Shown: positions 60,429 to 64,000 of the stretch, piece by piece | Position numbering within the stretch: the first letter of the stretch is position 1 | How the letters are laid out: each line of letters starts with the position of its first letter | NCBI GenBank assembly: GCA_036971715.1 | Contig: JAVHJL010000004.1 | Coordinates: 4,216,001 to 4,280,000, forward strand | DNA from: Arthrobotrys musiformis | Taxonomy: Eukaryota > Ascomycota > Orbiliomycetes > Orbiliales > Orbiliaceae | Length of the DNA stretch: 64,000 nucleotides | Direction: 5' to 3' | Position numbers and translations under genes: made by a program | Notes under the pieces: generated by a model | Told to the model about the DNA's origin: nothing | The model's input: only the letters and a program-made list of their open reading frames with translations | Databases searched by the model: none

Positions 60429-61997
60429 ATGTCAGAAGCATCCCAGAAAAATGGAGATGCCGCCGGCGCCACCATTACCGCTCGTGCATCTTCCCGAAAC
60501 AAACAAGCTTCCGAAACCCTCCCAGAAGACTCTTGGGAGGTCGAATGGGATGTTTATTCTGACCCGGCATCTTCCGAGGCCGACGAATCAGAACCCGGGA
60601 GCCCGACGGCGCTATTTCGGCATACTCATGAAGGCCCAAGTGGACGGCGGCGGGTCGTCACCGCTGTGGTATTAATGACCCTCGCCGTCGTTAGTATGGT
60701 GGGCCAAACAGAGGCAACGGTGCACGTCCAGAGAGATCTCGGGTGGGATAAACCATTTTTAATTTTGTAAGTCTAAAACTTTAAGATGCGGTTCCACTCT
60801 GTATTAATGGGAAGTGTAGATATCTAACACACGGCTTCTACTTCATCATGTGGCCTGGACTATTATTATTCGAGAGGTTCCAACAGTCAGCAAAACCTTG
60901 GGGTCGGTTCTTCGAGGACCACTTCTTTGTGCTGCGCAGGACAGCACAGTATGTCGAGCACCAAACCTTGGACTTGACGTCTTCGCAAACCCTTCAGTCA
61001 CCCTGGCCGTACATGCTCAAGACGTGTTTCATACAATGTTGCGCGTTAAATATCGCCGCCGTGACGTGGTTCGTTGCCGCGGTAAGTTTATATCCTATTA
61101 TTTTAACATGATTTGGGCATTTGTGCTAAAAGCGCTGTACGGTAGAATATGACAACCCCGAGCGATTTAACAGCTATTAACAATACTTCTGCAATTTTCA
61201 CTTACGTTTTTAGCGTTTGGTTGCTCAAAGAATCCATGCGCATGGCTAAAAACGTGGCCGTTGTGCTTGCCGTCGCGGGCGTTCTAGTGATCGCCTACGG
61301 GAATCCAACAGAAGGTGGAACTGACGCAGCTGTTAGTAATCAGAAACGGCTTTTTGGAAACGCTATCACTGCAGCTGGGGCGGTGCTTTTCGGTTTATAC
61401 CGAGTGCTGTACAAGCTAAAAGCCTGCCTACCTGCCGAAGCAACCGCAGAAATGAATATAATGTTTTCGATTGTAGTTGGTAGTAGCATCGGCGTCTTTA
61501 CTACTCTGGTATTTTGGTTACCTCTCCCTGTTCTACACATTACGGGGGTAGAGGTGTTTGAATGGCCTAGCGGCGCGGCCGCATTTTGGACGGCCTTTGG
61601 TGCGGCGTGTAGCGTTGGTAAGTTTGATGCCCTATTATTTCCTCGAGGTACACTAACAAAAATGGCGTAGTATTCACATGTTCTTTCTTATCTTTGACGG
61701 CGTTGACGAGTCCCGTTTTGTCATCTGTTGCGGCGATGCTTAGTATTTTCTTTGTTGCACTATATGACTGGTTATTCACTGGCCATGACCTTACGAAAGC
61801 AACGTTGGGAGGGGGCTTCGCCATTATCTTTGCATTTCTATTGCTCGGTTGGAGCACATACCAGGAAACGTATGTCGAGAACGACAGGCCGAAGTATGTG
61901 ACCCCGTGCCTCGCGAACAGAACCTACTTTTCTAACCTTTCGTTTTAACCCAAATAGTGAGCATGAACTCACAAGGGTTCCAACAGAAGAAGTCTAG
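60429..61997 (+). CDS. DMT-superfamily (EamA/SLC35F-like) membrane transporter
   Basis: Five exons (60429-60766, 60820-61081, 61146-61617, 61671-61893, 61958-61997) give 444 residues. After a hydrophilic, acidic 70-residue N-terminus, about ten hydrophobic segments can be counted, arranged as two EamA-like halves. The first half ends with NTSAIFTYVFSVWLLKESMR, followed by NVAVVLAVAGVLVIAYGNP. The second includes ALTSPVLSSVAAMLSIFFVA and LGGGFAIIFAFLLLGWSTYQ. The fold and length fit fungal SLC35F/Yml018c-type proteins of vacuolar or Golgi membranes. The substrate is unknown. The last exon adds only 13 residues (NEHELTRVPTEEV). Convergent with the RNase gene, 258 bp between stops. Confidence 0.87.
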
Positions 61998-62255
61998 ATT
62001 TCGAGCTTTTCAAACGAACATTTTCATTACTGAAAGCAAACAAGACAAGCTGTTCAAAGCCATCGGGGTGTACTAATTTTACAAACATGGGTCGTGAGAA
62101 TAAAAAAGAAAAACAAAAGACCTTAAAACATCTTCCCTGGGGTATATATATCCGTCCTCGTATTCGATCCACTTCTAGTGGTCTTCATAAACTCGCTGAA
62201 CAAACCGGGTATCATCGTACACTCAACTTTCCAACTCCACAGCCTCATCAACTTC
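61998..62255. other. Short spacer between convergent genes
   Basis: Probably the overlapping 3' UTRs of the transporter and RNase T2 genes. No other feature seen. Confidence 0.6.
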
Positions 62256-63702
62256 CTACAGCGCCTGCCAAGTAATGCTCAAGACAGTTTGTCTACCGTT
62301 GGATGTAGTGAAGACAGAAACCTGGCTTCCATCGTTGGCGTCACCGTCGGCATAATAACTCGTGGAGCCTCCACCAACCAACTTTCCATCAGAGGCGGTG
62401 AAAACAGTAGAGGTGACATCAGCACCGCATTTGAACTCGTCAGATACGATACCGCAGCTACCCTTGCTGCTCTTCAATGTGAAACCGCTGCCAGAAGCTG
62501 TGGCGGTATATGTGGCGCAAGTTCCCTTGGTGTACCACTTTCCAGCGGAGATCAAACATCCGCCCTTATCAACGTTCAAGTACCCGCGTCCACTGAATGG
62601 CTCACCGGGAGCTACAGTGGCAGTCGAAGTTGGGGCAGTGGTGGTGGTATTGGCTTTAGTGGTAGTGGTGGCTTTCGTGGTGGTAGTTGTTGTGCTTCCA
62701 CCCTTGGGGTAGTACTTAATGCCAGTCTTTGGGCAATTGCTTGGCGATCCGACAACGGGAGCTGGAACGTACTTTCCGCTCTGAGCGCTGCCGTAGACGT
62801 TGAAGTGGTACCAGACTTCCCTCAAGCTTCCGCTCTTGCAGTTGAAGACGACTTCTTGGCCGTGAGTGCGCTTGACGGCGGCTTGCAGGGCTTCGAGTGT
62901 GTAAGACGCAGTATCTGATGGAAGAATACCGGCCGAGGCGAGGATCTTGTAGGTATCTAGTCCCTTGAAGATCTCGACGGTCTTATCCATGTAGTCTGCG
63001 ATAGCTTGGTCCGTCTGGTAGTTTGTATAGCATTTTGGCTCATAGGTCGACATGCAAGTGCCGTGCTTGTTCCATTCTACGTTTTCATATTAGTATAAAT
63101 TTATGTCAGGAGCAAATTTCATATTTGAATTATGGCATACCATGCTGCCAGAAGCCGTCGTCGTTGTTGTTATTGCTCTTCCAGTATGTGTTCATGTAGT
63201 CTAGAGTCTCAGTCTTTCCGAATTTCTTCATGACAGCTGTGACATCGGTCGTTTCTCGGCTGCTATCACAGAATTGCTCCCATGTACCGTCGCACTTGTC
63301 GGGCCATAGGCCGTGGATAGTCCCTGGTTGCCTTGTCAGTAAATCCTGACCGGGTTGGCAATTGATGCAAAAAGGAGTAGGTCGTACAAGATTCCTTTGG
63401 ACCATAGTCAGGTCTGGCGTTCCAAAACTGTGTCAATAGAATCTGGCCACCAGGGGCATTGAAGCAGCAGAGGTTATTGACTGTAGTGGTATTGTGGCAA
63501 CCTGTATTTCAAACGGTTAGAACACTATCCTGTCGACCGTCCGCATCGTAAGATATGGGTATAGGATCATACTGAGCTGCGAACTGTCCTCTTTGCTACA
63601 TGTAGGACCGACGACAGGAGTCCTTTGGCAAAAGAGATTCAATGGGCTTGCGGCCACTAACGACAGCGTCGCCAAGAATGGGACGAGGAGTTTCGAATGC
63701 AT
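62256..63702 (-). CDS. Secreted ribonuclease T2 with C-terminal extension
   Basis: Four exons on the minus strand (63702-63573, 63501-63388, 63323-63141, 63076-62256) give 415 residues. RNase T2 cleaves single-stranded RNA through 2',3'-cyclic phosphates in secreted or vacuolar compartments. A signal peptide is visible (MHSKLLVPFLATLSLVAA). Both catalytic segments are intact: CAS1 WTIHGLWPDKC with His85, and CAS2 FWQHEWNKHGTC with Glu143 and His147, split by the third intron. The catalytic domain ends near residue 268, followed by a Thr-rich linker of about 35 residues (likely O-glycosylated) and a 110-residue beta-rich C-terminal domain with four Cys, as in fungal Rny1-like enzymes. The upstream in-frame codons before 63702 lie in the leader and do not encode a better signal peptide, so ATG 63702 is the start. 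Confidence 0.95.
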
Positions 63703-63873
63703 ATCGATTGATAATATGAAGGGGATTAAATATTTGGTAAAACTGCTTTGAGATATAGAAACGAAAAAGACAAGAATTGAATTAGGAATCTGACTTGGGG
63801 TTATCGAAGCTTGGTAGTTAGCCTGCTGGCTTGGAATTTGAAACCGTGTGAATAGTCGCGGGGTAGAAGCTTC

Positions 63874-63881
63874 AATATATA
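63874..63881 (-). promoter_or_regulatory. TATA box of the RNase T2 gene
   Basis: TATATATT on the minus strand, about 172 bp before the RNase T2 ATG, in an otherwise non-coding end of the window (63703-64000). Confidence 0.55.
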
Positions 63882-64000
63882 CCAGATATTTTGGAAGCCC
63901 CTCCATACCTACCCTCCTTCTCGATCAGCCCCCCCAAGGCCAACTATAGACCGGGTATCCCGAAATGTCATACCTGCATGACCACCCAGAAAGCCATAAT

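Overview
The window is nuclear DNA of a filamentous ascomycete (Pezizomycotina). The evidence is 50-180 nt GT-AG introns with CTAAC-like branch sites, two Zn2Cys6 regulators with fungal-type middle domains plus a third protein with a Zn2Cys6-type cluster, a group VI (SLN1-type) hybrid histidine kinase, an alpha/beta-hydrolase/NTPase/ankyrin NLR-like protein, a DUF7580 protein, a fungal C2H2 'acuF-like' protein and a secreted Cys-rich effector-like protein. Class cannot be fixed from sequence alone. I recognise no tRNA, rRNA, CRISPR array, transposon or secondary-metabolite core gene. Seventeen protein genes are supported, about one per 3.8 kb, separated by 0.3-3 kb non-coding stretches. Sixteen of them have exon models that sum to an exact number of codons. 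The NLR-like gene is one nucleotide out of frame.

Layout: 1-3377 no gene; 3378-5209 (+) TauD/TfdA-type Fe(II)/2-oxoglutarate dioxygenase; 6945-7896 (-) GNAT acetyltransferase; 8955-11340 (+) protein with a central Zn2Cys6-type cluster; 14204-16565 (-) DHA-type MFS exporter; 18666-23637 (-) NLR-like protein; 24701-26636 (-) DUF2439 (ZGRF1/Mte1/Dbl2-type) protein; 28320-28739 (+) small unknown protein with strong-expression features; 29320-31635 (-) and 33284-36201 (+) divergent Zn2Cys6 transcription factors; 37430-37962 (+) secreted Cys-rich protein; 38811-43067 (+) 1418-aa intronless unknown protein; 46025-50338 (+) SLN1-type kinase with a 17-nt microexon and a repeat-rich leader; 51507-52655 (-) F-box protein; 53652-55962 (-) DUF7580 protein and 56765-59741 (+) C2H2 protein, divergent; 60429-61997 (+) DMT-superfamily transporter; 62256-63702 (-) RNase T2.

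The genes do not form one pathway. Three sets deserve attention. First, the NLR-like gene carries an interrupted reading frame at a G8 tract. Second, the DUF7580/C2H2 divergent pair belongs to fungal accessory families of unknown function. Third, the SLN1 gene has an unusual 5' part: tiny exons that build the first membrane helix, preceded by homopolymers, tandem repeats and minimal uORFs. All functional statements are from family recognition by eye; no database search was run.
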